51,399 nucleotides of DNA, taken from positions 1 to 51,399 of the forward strand of contig JAGVCW010000004.1 in assembly GCA_020059045.1 (NCBI GenBank), in the 5' to 3' direction. The stretch comes from Minisyncoccota bacterium (GTDB taxonomy: Bacteria; Patescibacteriota; Minisyncoccia; Phycocordibacterales; Zambryskibacteraceae). The position numbers and the translations under genes were made by a program. Under the pieces are notes generated by a model. It ran no database searches. It saw only the letters and a list, made by a program, of their open reading frames with translations, and had not been told where the DNA came from. Below are positions 6,250-15,055 of the stretch, in pieces (position 1 is the stretch's first letter; every line of letters begins with the position of its first letter).

Positions 6250-6878
6250 ACTACTGTACGATAACTCCAACGCGAGGAGACAGACCTGAACTTTTAAAAC
6301 ATTGCCTTGAGCAACTTAGAAGAATGAACGGTGGATTCCATGTGACCAACGCTTATCTGATGAACGACAAACCCAGATCAGAAAAACCCGATATTATTGA
6401 TCGCGTTCGAAAAGGTATCGAGATGGCCAAGAAAGATGGGTTTGAATTCGCATTCGTGATCGAGGATGACGACCACTACCCAGAGAATTATCTGACATCA
6501 ATTGACATGGACTTTGATTTCTTTGGGTATGAAGATACAGTTTATTACAATCTAAAGAATCGGACCTACGAGAAGTATAACCATCCAAGGAGAAGTTCTC
6601 TGTTCACTACAGGATTTAGAATTTCAGCAATGGACAAGTTCAACTGGCCATCGGATGACACTGTATTTTTGGATACTCGTATTTGGGACTTTGCGCTTCG
6701 TAAAAAAATGAAGACGGTTCTGTTGAAAAACAATCCCTGTACCGGAATCAAACACGGAATCGGAAAGACCGGAGGAAAAGGGCACAGACTTAAAATGAAA
6801 AACATGGACTCAGATTATAACTTTCTCAGGTCCAGGGTTGGTGACGATTTTGAGTTCTATAAAAATTTAACGCTATGA
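6246..6878 (+). CDS. GT-A glycosyltransferase
   Basis: 210 aa from the ATG in the ATGA overlap at 6246; an alternative ATG lies at 6237. The N terminus, NYCTITPTRGDRPELLKHCL, is a typical GT-A opening, and VIEDDDHY (residues 71-78) provides the metal and nucleotide-sugar binding acidic cluster. The C-terminal half carries FTTGFRISAMDKF and DTRIWDFALRKK, where an acceptor-side acidic residue is expected. It is cytoplasmic, with no membrane segment. The donor and acceptor are unknown. Confidence 0.65.
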   Translation: MNYCTITPTRGDRPELLKHCLEQLRRMNGGFHVTNAYLMNDKPRSEKPDIIDRVRKGIEMAKKDGFEFAFVIEDDDHYPENYLTSIDMDFDFFGYEDTVYYNLKNRTYEKYNHPRRSSLFTTGFRISAMDKFNWPSDDTVFLDTRIWDFALRKKMKTVLLKNNPCTGIKHGIGKTGGKGHRLKMKNMDSDYNFLRSRVGDDFEFYKNLTL

Positions 6879-7036
6879 GCCACGAAATTAGAAAAATGTA
6901 TTGGGTAATTGAAAGATGTGGGTGGAATTTCCTTAGAGTAATACAAGTATTTGCTACGGAAGCCGAGGCAATGGATTTTATTAAGGTGGATAGCATTGGG
7001 GTTCGTTTTGTTTTGGAAGTTAAAACACCACTATGA
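6875..7036 (+). CDS. Small hypothetical protein, 53 aa
   Basis: An ORF bridging two glycosyltransferases, with a four-base ATGA overlap on both sides, which is good evidence of translation. The protein begins MSHEIRKMYWVIERCGWNFL and has a short helix, TEAEAMDFIK. It is not a recognisable enzyme and may be a partner of a neighbouring transferase or a coupling ORF. Confidence 0.55.
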   Translation: MSHEIRKMYWVIERCGWNFLRVIQVFATEAEAMDFIKVDSIGVRFVLEVKTPL

Positions 7037-7650
7037 TAACTTTGATCCATCCATCCCGTTCCCGTCCTCAGCAAAGCCACGACACATTATACAAGTGGAG
7101 GTCGAGAGCCGGAGTTGATGTTGAAGTGGTTGTGAGTTTGGACCAAGATGACCCAATGCTGGAAGATTATTATATAACACCAGGTGATACGACATTGGTC
7201 AATCATAACAGAAAGGCAATAGATGCGATAAACCGTGCTGCCAGAGTAGCGAAAGGAAACATAATGATCGTTGTTTCGGACGATACTGACTGCCCAGTAA
7301 ATTGGGCAAAGAAGATTCTAAACGCGACAGCCGGGAAAGAAGATTTTGTTGTGAAGGTTGATGACGGCATCCAGCGCAAGATGATAACCATGCCGATACT
7401 AGATAAGAAATATCATAACCGTTTTGGATACATCTACAATCCAGCTTACGATCATTTATTTGTTGACGCTGAGTTTTCTGAGGTTGCATACAGGCTGAAG
7501 AAAGTTATTCACGTTAAGGCTAAGTTTCCACATCTTCACTATTCCAGAACAGGACAGAAGCCAGATGCGGTTCATTTGAAGAACGAGGCAACGTATCCTC
7601 AAGGCAAGGAATTATTTACACAGAGAAAAAAAATACACTTTGGGTTATGA
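7033..7650 (+). CDS. GT-A glycosyltransferase, paralogue of 8166-8873
   Basis: 205 aa. The opening, MITLIHPSRSRPQQS, is followed by LDQDD, an NHNRKAIDAINRAARV helix, and VVSDDTD (residues 80-86) as the donor-site acidic motif. The later VDDG and GYIYNPAYDHLFVDAEFSEV are shared with 8166-8873 in the same order. The enzyme probably moves a sugar from a host nucleotide donor. Overlaps on both sides couple it to its neighbours. Confidence 0.65.
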   Translation: MITLIHPSRSRPQQSHDTLYKWRSRAGVDVEVVVSLDQDDPMLEDYYITPGDTTLVNHNRKAIDAINRAARVAKGNIMIVVSDDTDCPVNWAKKILNATAGKEDFVVKVDDGIQRKMITMPILDKKYHNRFGYIYNPAYDHLFVDAEFSEVAYRLKKVIHVKAKFPHLHYSRTGQKPDAVHLKNEATYPQGKELFTQRKKIHFGL

Positions 7651-7712
7651 GACTTTTAATCATTTTACTAATCATGGTCATAAGCATTTTTGTGGCCGTA
7701 TATTATTTTTGA
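7647..7712 (+). CDS. 21-aa membrane peptide
   Basis: MRLLIILLIMVISIFVAVYYF is almost entirely hydrophobic. It starts in an ATGA overlap with the preceding glycosyltransferase and ends three bases before the next ATG. The tight spacing supports translation. It could tether partners to the membrane or be a coupling ORF. Confidence 0.4.
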   Translation: MRLLIILLIMVISIFVAVYYF

Positions 7713-7715
7713 ATT

Positions 7716-7934
7716 ATGGACAACACTAAATTCCCACAAGGTATCAGAGCCTACAAGCCTCACGAAAAGGCACCGAGTTTTGTTAAAGCAAACATCTCGA
7801 TAAAACGTGAAGAGTTGCAGGAGTGGATGGACCAACATGGTTCAGACATCAAACTTCAGCTTAAAGAAGCAAAGACCGGAAACTTCTATCTGGAAATAGA
7901 CACCTATCAGAAACCCTCTGGCCCAAACGATTGA
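7716..7934 (+). CDS. Conserved small phage protein, 72 aa
   Basis: The protein reads FPQGIRAYKPHEKAPSFVKA, then an ISIKREELQEWMDQHG segment, then a beta end (GNFYLEIDTYQ). This 'FP.GI....PHEKAP.FV...ISI' pattern occurs in small proteins of many phages and archaea, usually of unknown function. It is not a glycan enzyme, so it is a foreign member of the cluster. Confidence 0.6.
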   Translation: MDNTKFPQGIRAYKPHEKAPSFVKANISIKREELQEWMDQHGSDIKLQLKEAKTGNFYLEIDTYQKPSGPND

Positions 7935-8179
7935 TGACCTGCAATGACTGTAAATATCTGAGGCAAGGACCGGGGTGTATGCTCTGCGGTCACGACAATC
8001 CGCCAAAGGAAAGGATAGATTACATAAATGCTGGTTTTGATGCCTGTGAGAAGTTTGAAGACGTACATTGGAATACACTAACCGACGAGCAAAGAATTGC
8101 TATGGGATGCAAAAAGAAAGGTGACTACTGGAGTGCGCCAGATTCTAAATTTGGAGGGTTCAGGTATGATACTAATTAA
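7934..8179 (+). CDS. Cysteine-rich small protein (zinc-ribbon-like)
   Basis: 81 aa starting at the ATG of a TGATG overlap. The N-terminal half has CNDC, then CMLCGHDNPP and a later DACEKFED, giving five Cys and a His that could bind zinc. The C-terminal half, TDEQRIAMGCKKKGDYW, is polar. It overlaps the next glycosyltransferase by 14 bases. Unknown role. Confidence 0.55.
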   Translation: MTCNDCKYLRQGPGCMLCGHDNPPKERIDYINAGFDACEKFEDVHWNTLTDEQRIAMGCKKKGDYWSAPDSKFGGFRYDTN

Positions 8180-8873
8180 ATTCGCCACTCGATCTCGTCC
8201 AACTCAGTTCGTCCGAGCGATGAACAACATCCGGACGACAACGGAGACACCTTACAAGATACTGATTACTTGTGACAAGAGTGATATTACAATGAATACC
8301 CAACAGATCAGGGATTTTATAACAAACAGGCATAGAAATGCGCAAATATTTTACGGTCCAGATCAAGGAAAGATTGGAGCGATAAATAGAGACATGGAGA
8401 AGGCGGGGGATTGGCAGATATTGGTGAACTTCTCAGATGACATGGTTTTTAAGGTCAGTGGATGGGATAAGATACTGCGGCAAAAAGTATCTTCAGTGTG
8501 GGGAGATTCCACGGACTTTTTTGCGCATTTTAACGATGGTTACATAGGCGATGCGTTGGCCACAATGTCTATCATTGGTCGTGAGTACTATGAACGTGAT
8601 GGTTATATTTATCATCCGAGTTATAAAAGTTTCTCATGTGATGCTGAGGCATATTATGTGGCTATTGCAAGAGGTAGGCATCATTATTTTGATGATGTCA
8701 TTTTCAAACATGAGCATCCCTCTAACAACAAATCAACAAGGAACGATTCGTTGTATAAACAAAACGCCAAAGTAGCCGGTGGGGACACACAGAACTACTT
8801 CAGGAGATTAAACAACAACTTTGATTTAGAAATACCCGGGCCGCATGTTTGGGACAAATATAAGACCGCATGA
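8166..8873 (+). CDS. GT-A glycosyltransferase, paralogue of 7033-7650
   Basis: 235 aa from ATG 8166; the ORF is open further upstream, but that part overlaps 7934-8179. It shares with 7033-7650 the RSRP start, the KIGAINRDMEK helix, VNFSDDM (residues 87-93), FNDG and RDGYIYHPSYKSFSCDAEAY. It is therefore a diverged duplicate and probably adds a related sugar. HYFDDVIFKHEHP may form the metal-binding C-terminal histidine site of GT-A enzymes. Confidence 0.65.
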   Translation: MILIKFATRSRPTQFVRAMNNIRTTTETPYKILITCDKSDITMNTQQIRDFITNRHRNAQIFYGPDQGKIGAINRDMEKAGDWQILVNFSDDMVFKVSGWDKILRQKVSSVWGDSTDFFAHFNDGYIGDALATMSIIGREYYERDGYIYHPSYKSFSCDAEAYYVAIARGRHHYFDDVIFKHEHPSNNKSTRNDSLYKQNAKVAGGDTQNYFRRLNNNFDLEIPGPHVWDKYKTA

Positions 8874-9481
8874 AACCACTATTAGCCATACTAATTTGCC
8901 ATCTTCCGGAGAGGAAACAACTACTCGATAGGGTTATAGGTCAACTTAACGAGCAGCGCAAGGGAGAGGATTGTATTGTTCTGATTAACTCAGACAATAG
9001 AGAAAAGACAACTGGTGAGAAAAGAAACGAACTACTCGATCAGGCCAGAGAGTTAAACGCATCACATATTGCTTTTGTTGACGATGACGACCTGATAGGG
9101 CCGAACTACGTCAAACATCAAATGGCCGTCACTAACGGAGACTACGACTGTGGAGAACTATGGGGGCAGTATTGGGAGAACAATCAAAAACTAAATCCAT
9201 TTCACCACTCAATTGTTCATGACCATTGGTGGCAAGATTCAAAATTTTATTACCGCAACCCAAACCACTTGAATTGTATCAAATTGGAATTACTGAAAGA
9301 CATCAGGTTCCAAGATAAGACCGTTGGAGAGGATGGTCACTACTCCATCGACATTCAGAAAGCCGGACTTTTAAAGAATGAATATCCAATAAAGGAAATC
9401 ATTTACTACTATTTTGCCGGTGGTAAACGTGACCACAAAAAAGAAATGTCATGGGCTTTATCAAGAGGGACTAAGTTATGA
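8870..9481 (+). CDS. GT2-family glycosyltransferase
   Basis: 203 aa. It opens MKPLLAILICHLPERKQLLD and has the clearest GT2 signature in the cluster: KRNELLDQARELNASHIAF then VDDDDLI (residues 70-76), the metal/UDP-sugar-binding acidic motif. The C-terminal VGEDGHYSIDIQKAG supplies the expected catalytic-base 'ED' region. A soluble inverting transferase with unknown acceptor. ATGA overlaps on both sides. Confidence 0.8.
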   Translation: MKPLLAILICHLPERKQLLDRVIGQLNEQRKGEDCIVLINSDNREKTTGEKRNELLDQARELNASHIAFVDDDDLIGPNYVKHQMAVTNGDYDCGELWGQYWENNQKLNPFHHSIVHDHWWQDSKFYYRNPNHLNCIKLELLKDIRFQDKTVGEDGHYSIDIQKAGLLKNEYPIKEIIYYYFAGGKRDHKKEMSWALSRGTKL

Positions 9482-10251
9482 CACTCTCCTACTCACTATT
9501 CGGCGATCCTAACTCATTTGAGTTTCCATTCTACCTCAGAGGCTTATACTTTAACTTGAGGATGAATCGAATCTTGTATCCTGAGTTCAATTCAATGGTT
9601 ATGCTTCAAAGAGGAGTTCTTCAGGAGCCAATGATAGAAGATTTGCAAGCATTGTTTCCGGAATTGACAGTAGTCAGGATGGGCACCGCTCCGAGATGTG
9701 AATCAATGCTCTGGCGTATGAGTCCTTTATTTGAAGGGACCGATGTAATTTGCAGGGACACAGACAGCGTTTCAACCTATAGAGAAGCGTGTTGTGTTTA
9801 CAAATGGTTGGATTCCGGATTTCCATTCCATGCGATCAACGACAACAACGCTCATGCTGGATTGATGGGTGGTATGGTTGCCTTTAAGAGCAAAGAATTT
9901 CCTTCAGCAACAGGATTCAAGTCATTTCCGGATATGGTCAAAGGACTCAATCTTAACAATCACGGATCTGACCAGAACTTCATGAACAAATCAATACTTC
10001 CCAAGATTGTAAAAAAATTACTCGTCCATAAAGATCGAGGTGCCGGATGTACCGGAGCCGAAACTAAAGACATACCAACATATCATCCCAAACTCAACAC
10101 AAATCTTTGGGTTGCCGATTTGATTTCAAGATACATTGGATCGGCTGGTGTGATTGATTTTGAACTGTTAAGATTTTTAAAGTCGGTCCAGAAAGATGTT
10201 GTTTATGATAATTTTGAGAAACGCTTCCCTAAAACATTCTACTGGGTATGA
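9478..10251 (+). CDS. Glycosyltransferase-like protein with DTD motif
   Basis: 257 aa. Residues 91-99, ICRDTDSVS, give a DxD motif following a conserved RMGTAPRCESMLWRM segment. The later HAINDNNAHAGLMGGMVAF and NHGSDQNFMN resemble the acceptor and second metal sites of GT8-type retaining enzymes. The sequence is not a standard GT2. I infer a nucleotide-sugar transferase; the sugar is unknown. Confidence 0.55.
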   Translation: MTLSYSLFGDPNSFEFPFYLRGLYFNLRMNRILYPEFNSMVMLQRGVLQEPMIEDLQALFPELTVVRMGTAPRCESMLWRMSPLFEGTDVICRDTDSVSTYREACCVYKWLDSGFPFHAINDNNAHAGLMGGMVAFKSKEFPSATGFKSFPDMVKGLNLNNHGSDQNFMNKSILPKIVKKLLVHKDRGAGCTGAETKDIPTYHPKLNTNLWVADLISRYIGSAGVIDFELLRFLKSVQKDVVYDNFEKRFPKTFYWV

Positions 10252-10739
10252 AATCAGAAAAACTAGATGGAGGCAGACGTATAGATGATTTTGGTGTCAT
10301 CATGCCTTGGTATACTCAACCATGCCTTCAGTGGTTGGAGACACAAGAACTATCCGGTAAGATGATTTTTGAATATGGTGGTGGTGACTCAACTAGTTGG
10401 TATCGCAGTCGTGGGTGCACTGTGTACGGTGTTGACTCAAATGAGCAATGGATAACTGACGGGTTCGAATGTTTCACTGAGAAGAAAGACTACGTCATGG
10501 CCATTCAGAAATACGGGGAGTTTGATATAATCATTAATGATGGACTGTGGAGGGATAGTTGTACCTCTTATGCTCTTGATCATCTCAAAAAAGGTGGTTT
10601 ATTAATAATTGATAACTACCACCAGCCGAGCGTTGAACCATCTTGGCCAAAAACAGATGAACTAATAAAGCATCTTAAAAAAACGATTTATAAAGAACCG
10701 GCTCACGCAGATTGGAAAACGGCAGTGATAATAAAATGA
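10248..10739 (+). CDS. SAM-dependent methyltransferase-like protein
   Basis: 163 aa. FEYGGGDST (residues 41-49) is a class I motif I glycine loop; VYGVDSNEQW follows as the acidic end of strand 2. FDIIINDG and LKKGGLLIIDNY match motifs IV and VI of Rossmann methyltransferases. In a glycan cluster it would most likely O-methylate a sugar. The family is clear at fold level only. Confidence 0.65.
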   Translation: MKSEKLDGGRRIDDFGVIMPWYTQPCLQWLETQELSGKMIFEYGGGDSTSWYRSRGCTVYGVDSNEQWITDGFECFTEKKDYVMAIQKYGEFDIIINDGLWRDSCTSYALDHLKKGGLLIIDNYHQPSVEPSWPKTDELIKHLKKTIYKEPAHADWKTAVIIK

Positions 10740-11476
10740 AGTACGTAGTAATATCCACAAACGAAGTACCAAAGTATCGGTTCTATCAGCCACTAGTTGA
10801 ATGGGCGTGGCGTAAATTGGACTGGGGAGTTATCACGTTCAATGTTGGTATTGAGTGTGGTGATAACAGATGGCCAGTTGAGTGTTCAGGGTATAAGTCA
10901 GAAACTGTTGCTCAGGTATCCAGACTTTACGGAGCCTGCGTGACTAAACCGGGGGACTACCTGATGACCTCAGACGTTGACATGCTTCCATTGTCGGATT
11001 ATTGGAAGCCTAAGTTTGATGACATAACCTGTTATGGCAGAGACTTGACAGATTACCACTACCCCATCTGCTATATCGGGATGAATCACGACAACTGGTC
11101 TTTGGTCATGGACCTCGATGGGCCAGACTACGACAAGTACATTTCACAGGACTTGATCTTTTCCAGGCAAAGTAAAAACGTTTGGTGTTTCGATCAGGAT
11201 TTAATAACAAAGAATATAAACAAGACATGGCACAGGGATAAATTGACGTTGGTGGATCGTGGGACGGATAAGAGAACGGGGTATCCAATCGGGCGTGTAG
11301 ACCGAAGTAATTGGAGATTGGATCACTCTGTTCTTATTGACGCACACCTTCCGCACGACATCCTGACGAGTGAGGATAGCTTCAAGAAAGTAATAAATTT
11401 ATTACATACAGTTTGGCCATCTGAGGACTTCAAATGGTTTATCCAATACTACAAAGACTTTAAAAAAACACTATGA
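10736..11476 (+). CDS. Glycosyltransferase-like protein with DVD motif
   Basis: 246 aa from the ATGA-overlap start at 10736. The N-terminal Rossmann region ends in GDYLMTSDVDMLPLSDYW, whose SDVDM (residues 79-83) is a DxD-type donor site. The following region, CYGRDLTDYHYPICYIGM, resembles GT-A enzymes that act on glycans or proteins. No membrane segment. Substrates unknown. Confidence 0.6.
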   Translation: MKYVVISTNEVPKYRFYQPLVEWAWRKLDWGVITFNVGIECGDNRWPVECSGYKSETVAQVSRLYGACVTKPGDYLMTSDVDMLPLSDYWKPKFDDITCYGRDLTDYHYPICYIGMNHDNWSLVMDLDGPDYDKYISQDLIFSRQSKNVWCFDQDLITKNINKTWHRDKLTLVDRGTDKRTGYPIGRVDRSNWRLDHSVLIDAHLPHDILTSEDSFKKVINLLHTVWPSEDFKWFIQYYKDFKKTL

Positions 11477-12108
11477 TAATCTGCTCACTTGCTTTCGGAG
11501 AAAAATACGTTTGGAGACTTGGTCGCCTTAAAGAAATGTTGGCAACAACAAATCCAGGCGTTCCATTTATGCACTGGATTGATACCATGCCACCGGGTGC
11601 CCAGTCGTTCAACGATTCAATGTATGGTTTTAAACCACATTGCATTCAGGCATGCTTAGACGCAGGACATAAGCAGATAGTCTTTATCGACTGCACTTGT
11701 GTGGTTCATGGCGACCTGAGTTATTACCAACAATTCGTGGAGGAGTATGGAGTCTTAGCAGTTCAGGACGACAACAAGTTAACCGGATTCTGCTCCAATA
11801 AGGTTTTGAAATACATCGGACAAAAGAGGGAGTTCCTTCACGACAAACATTTGGTTGGTGGATCATTTTATTACTTTGACTTTAACAATGATCTTTGTCG
11901 AAGAATTTTTGATTGGTGGATGACTACAGAGAGACTAGGACTGTACGGGAGTCAGCGGGAGCAAGCCAGTGAGGGGTTGCAAGGCCATCGGAGTGATGAA
12001 ACAATGATGGCATTGGCTCTTTATTTGAACGGTTCAAAGCCGTATACGAAAGACACAAGATACAATTGGGCTGAGGGTGGATTAATTAATAAAGCACATT
12101 TCAAATGA
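11473..12108 (+). CDS. Divergent glycosyltransferase-like protein (DxD replaced by DCT)
   Basis: 211 aa. The layout is that of a GT-A enzyme: an N-terminal Rossmann start (MIICSLAFGEKYVWRL), a strand ending FIDCTCVVHGD (residues 71-81) where DxD is expected, GGSFYYFDF, and a C-terminal QGHRSDETMMALALY. The usual second Asp is Thr, so the metal site is incomplete and the protein may be metal-independent or inactive. It still sits in the unbroken ATGA-linked run. Confidence 0.5.
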   Translation: MIICSLAFGEKYVWRLGRLKEMLATTNPGVPFMHWIDTMPPGAQSFNDSMYGFKPHCIQACLDAGHKQIVFIDCTCVVHGDLSYYQQFVEEYGVLAVQDDNKLTGFCSNKVLKYIGQKREFLHDKHLVGGSFYYFDFNNDLCRRIFDWWMTTERLGLYGSQREQASEGLQGHRSDETMMALALYLNGSKPYTKDTRYNWAEGGLINKAHFK

Positions 12109-12947
12109 CACACGACCAAATTCACTCTCCGGCATTCCAAAAGATTTCAGATTATATCTGGTCGCCTAACTTAGGTGATGCCTATGTTCAATCTGTAATT
12201 CAGGAACACAATCCCAAATTGATTCCATGCAACAAAAAAAGTCCTCCTAGTAATGGGGTTATCTTTGTTGGCATGACTCAGATTATTGAGGATGTGTATG
12301 CCGAATTACCAAAGACTGGTAGCTTTATAATTATACACCGTCCAAGCGATAGGTCATATACAGATTCAATTGACGACAAAAAACCAGCCAGTGTTAAGTT
12401 TGTTTACTCAGTAGATTGTGCTGTTCGCAGGGAAAATGTAATGGCAATACCGTTTGGGACAAACTCAATAAATGGTGATGATCTGTGGCTTCGTAACATT
12501 CATGCGGAGACTGTACCAAAAGCCACCACAAGGGTTTTCTGTAGGTATAACGTTAATAACAGCGGGTACACGAAAGAGAGAATAGCCTCGTTGCCGATAT
12601 TGAAAAGCAAGCCATTTGTAAAAGTTGTGGAAAGCCAGATTCCAGCAGATGAGTTCTTCCGTGAACTTTCAGCACATCAATTCACAATGAGTCTTCAGGG
12701 ATGTGGGAAGGATTGCGCAAGGACTTACTCATCAATGACATTGGGGTCAATACCAATTGTAACAGACTGTGTTGAGATGAGGCATTTTGAGGATATGCCA
12801 ATGTCCTTCTGTCCTCCGTGGGAAAGTTTTACGGAGGAATGGCTGGACCAACAAGCTGAATTAATGAAGGGCAAGAGCACCGAGAGGGCGCATATGTCTT
12901 ATTGGGTTAATCACATAAAAATGATTAGGGAGAAATGCGGAATCTAG
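12105..12947 (+). CDS. Exostosin/GT47-like glycosyltransferase
   Basis: 280 aa, probably GT-B fold. The C-terminal half has TMSLQGCGKDCARTYSSMTL and GSIPIVTDC (residues 194-222), the 'G.G.D..R.....LGSIPIV' pattern of exostosin-like and related transferases, where the donor nucleotide binds. The N-terminal half carries GVIFVGMTQIIEDVYAELP and an IPFGTNSING segment. It is the only GT-B-type enzyme in the cluster. Its 3' end overlaps the next gene by 13 bases. Confidence 0.6.
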   Translation: MTHDQIHSPAFQKISDYIWSPNLGDAYVQSVIQEHNPKLIPCNKKSPPSNGVIFVGMTQIIEDVYAELPKTGSFIIIHRPSDRSYTDSIDDKKPASVKFVYSVDCAVRRENVMAIPFGTNSINGDDLWLRNIHAETVPKATTRVFCRYNVNNSGYTKERIASLPILKSKPFVKVVESQIPADEFFRELSAHQFTMSLQGCGKDCARTYSSMTLGSIPIVTDCVEMRHFEDMPMSFCPPWESFTEEWLDQQAELMKGKSTERAHMSYWVNHIKMIREKCGI

Positions 12948-13489
12948 TCACCATATCTGGACACACATTTGACCAATCAATTTTGAATGGATGGGTTGTA
13001 ATTGACGTTGGATGTCGTGATTTTGAGTTTGCCAGTAACTTTCGTAAGTGCGAGGTATTCTGCATAGACCCTGATCCAGATGTATTTGTTGGTGCACCAA
13101 GAAACGTTACCTGCCTTAATGTAGCCATATCGGATAAGAATGGAAAATCAACATACTACCGTAATGGTGAAATGTCAGTGCTAACTGATATTTACAAACC
13201 CTATGCACATCTTTACACGGAGTGCAAGACAATAACAATGGATCACCTGTATGAAATGACTGGTCCATATGTTGATCTTTTAAAACTTGATTGTGAGGGC
13301 GCTGAATATATAATTCTTGGGGATGGGTTTAAACCGATACCAAAACAGATTTCGGTAGAATTCCACAAACACACCGTTCCTGAATATCACGAGTTGCACT
13401 ACCAGAAATGCCTTGATAACTTGTTAAAGTATTATGACAAGGTTTATGAACACAAAACTTTAATGGACACATTATTTGTACGTAAATGA
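12935..13489 (+). CDS. FkbM-family methyltransferase
   Basis: 184 aa. VVIDVGCRDF (residues 21-30) is the SAM-binding motif I. VDLLKLDCEGAEYIILGD (113-130) is the hallmark 'D-x-E-G-A-E' segment of FkbM enzymes, followed by QISVEFHKHT. FkbM enzymes O-methylate sugars or polyketides, and in glycan loci they usually cap or modify a sugar. A second copy follows directly. Confidence 0.85.
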   Translation: MRNLVTISGHTFDQSILNGWVVIDVGCRDFEFASNFRKCEVFCIDPDPDVFVGAPRNVTCLNVAISDKNGKSTYYRNGEMSVLTDIYKPYAHLYTECKTITMDHLYEMTGPYVDLLKLDCEGAEYIILGDGFKPIPKQISVEFHKHTVPEYHELHYQKCLDNLLKYYDKVYEHKTLMDTLFVRK

Positions 13490-14058
13490 AACTAGAAACT
13501 ATCGCTGAACACACGCTTGCAATGGACATTCTTCCTGAGAGAGCGCAAATCCTAGACATAGGTGCAAGAGGACTTCTATTTGCCAATGAGTTAATTTCCA
13601 GGGGCCACGAAGTCTGGACTATTGATGCCGATGACCTTGAAGGAATGACTCATCCAAATCTGGCAATCAGTGATTATGACGGATATTGTTACCTGAGAAG
13701 GACCAATGACCCACAGGCTACAATGATCAACGAAAGGATTCCGGAAGAAAACCATGACTCTGTTTTAGTAATGACGCTGAAGTCATATTCTAAAATGGTA
13801 AACGTTGACTTTTGGGATGCAATCAAGATTGATTGTGAGGGTGCTGAGTACGAAATTATTATGTCGATGGATGCCCCAATGGCTACGCAACTAAGCATCG
13901 AGTTCCATTTACATACCGGAATTTATGGTCAGAAAGAGGTCCATCAAATGGAGAAGAAACTTTTGAGTTTGGGTTACTTTGCTGTTTCTCATCTGAAGTA
14001 TCCGGCACATGGATGCTCTGCTAACTATTGGGATTCGTTATGGGTATATGAGGAATGA
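13486..14058 (+). CDS. FkbM-family methyltransferase (second copy)
   Basis: 190 aa. ILDIGARGLLFA (residues 22-33) and AIKIDCEGAEYEIIMS (112-127) place it in the same family as the previous gene, and SIEFHLHTG matches its SVEFHKHT. The pair is a tandem duplication that has diverged, perhaps to methylate different positions. Four-base overlaps on both sides. Confidence 0.85.
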   Translation: MKLETIAEHTLAMDILPERAQILDIGARGLLFANELISRGHEVWTIDADDLEGMTHPNLAISDYDGYCYLRRTNDPQATMINERIPEENHDSVLVMTLKSYSKMVNVDFWDAIKIDCEGAEYEIIMSMDAPMATQLSIEFHLHTGIYGQKEVHQMEKKLLSLGYFAVSHLKYPAHGCSANYWDSLWVYEE

Positions 14059-14558
14059 AAATCGGTAATGGTGATATTGCCCAAGCACTGATAGACAGAG
14101 ATGACGTAATCTTTTTTGCGTCAGGAGTCAGTGATAGCCGATGTGAGGATATTGGCGAATACTTACGCGAGGAGTTACTACTGGTTGATATTTACAACAG
14201 GTACTACGTGAGGGGGACGCAGATAAAAAGTCTCTTCTATTTCAGTTCAATTGCGATCAACATGTACGATTCTAAGTATTTCATACACAAGCGAAGTATG
14301 GAGAGAATGGTGAGAGAACTGTTTATGGATTGTGTAATTCTGAGGATAGGAAATATCACCTGGGGTAACAATCCAAACACTTTTCTGAACTACCTTAGAG
14401 GCAGAAAAGAATTAGGGCTTCCGATTAACGTAAGGGATGAGTACAAATACATGATCAGCAAGGATCAGTTTCAGATGATTACGTCTTGTTTACCTTCGAT
14501 AGGGCAACATACAATTTCGGTATTTGGTGAGATGAAAAAAGTCAAGGATTTGATATGA
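14055..14558 (+). CDS. Short SDR/epimerase-like NAD(P) protein
   Basis: 167 aa. GNGDIA (residues 4-9) is a Rossmann glycine motif, FFASGVSDS resembles the second strand region of atypical SDRs, and YFSSIAINMYDSKYFIHK contains Ser64/Ser65 and a YxxxK pair (Tyr75, Lys79), the SDR catalytic signature. VILRIGNITWG parallels 'LRxxNvyG' of extended SDR epimerases. It is about half the usual length of such epimerases. It is the only visible nucleotide-sugar-type enzyme here. Confidence 0.65.
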   Translation: MKIGNGDIAQALIDRDDVIFFASGVSDSRCEDIGEYLREELLLVDIYNRYYVRGTQIKSLFYFSSIAINMYDSKYFIHKRSMERMVRELFMDCVILRIGNITWGNNPNTFLNYLRGRKELGLPINVRDEYKYMISKDQFQMITSCLPSIGQHTISVFGEMKKVKDLI

Positions 14559-15055
14559 AAAAAGAAGAGTTCGTTAAAGATGTGGGAAACTGGGATAACC
14601 ACCGATTATTGTTATGGCCAGCATTGGAAGCAACAAAAAAGTTGCTACTGCCAGTCTTAGAGTTGGGTTGTGGGGAAGGTTCCACGCCATTCCTAAAGAA
14701 GTATTGCCATGATGAAGGATTGGAACTGTTCTCATACGACTACAACGAGAAGTGGGCTGCTTTGTATGGGGCCACGCATACCGATTGGTCTATGTTTGGG
14801 GCTATTTGTGCTGTTAAGTATGGGGTGTGTCTGATTGATGAGTCTCCCGGTGAGCACCGTAAAGAGTCTCTTCAAAAAGTAAATGCTGAGATCATTGTTA
14901 TCCACGACTCGGAGCCGAAAGGATGGAATTCTTCTGACTATCAAGTGAGGCCGTTGTTCAAGAATTTCAAGTACGTGCGAGATCTTGAATCTGTTGTGCG
15001 CGGCGGGGCGTGGGCCACAATGTTATCAAATACAATTAACGTGAATAAGATATGA
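14555..15055 (+). CDS. SAM-dependent methyltransferase-like protein
   Basis: 166 aa. VLELGCGEGSTPFL (residues 34-47) is a clear motif I. LFSYDYNEKWA gives the acidic residue after strand 2, and CLIDESPGEHRKESL plus IIVIHDSEPKGW follow, as in methyltransferases of sugar and cephalosporin-hydroxylase type. It probably modifies a sugar in the cluster pathway. Confidence 0.65.
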   Translation: MKKEEFVKDVGNWDNHRLLLWPALEATKKLLLPVLELGCGEGSTPFLKKYCHDEGLELFSYDYNEKWAALYGATHTDWSMFGAICAVKYGVCLIDESPGEHRKESLQKVNAEIIVIHDSEPKGWNSSDYQVRPLFKNFKYVRDLESVVRGGAWATMLSNTINVNKI

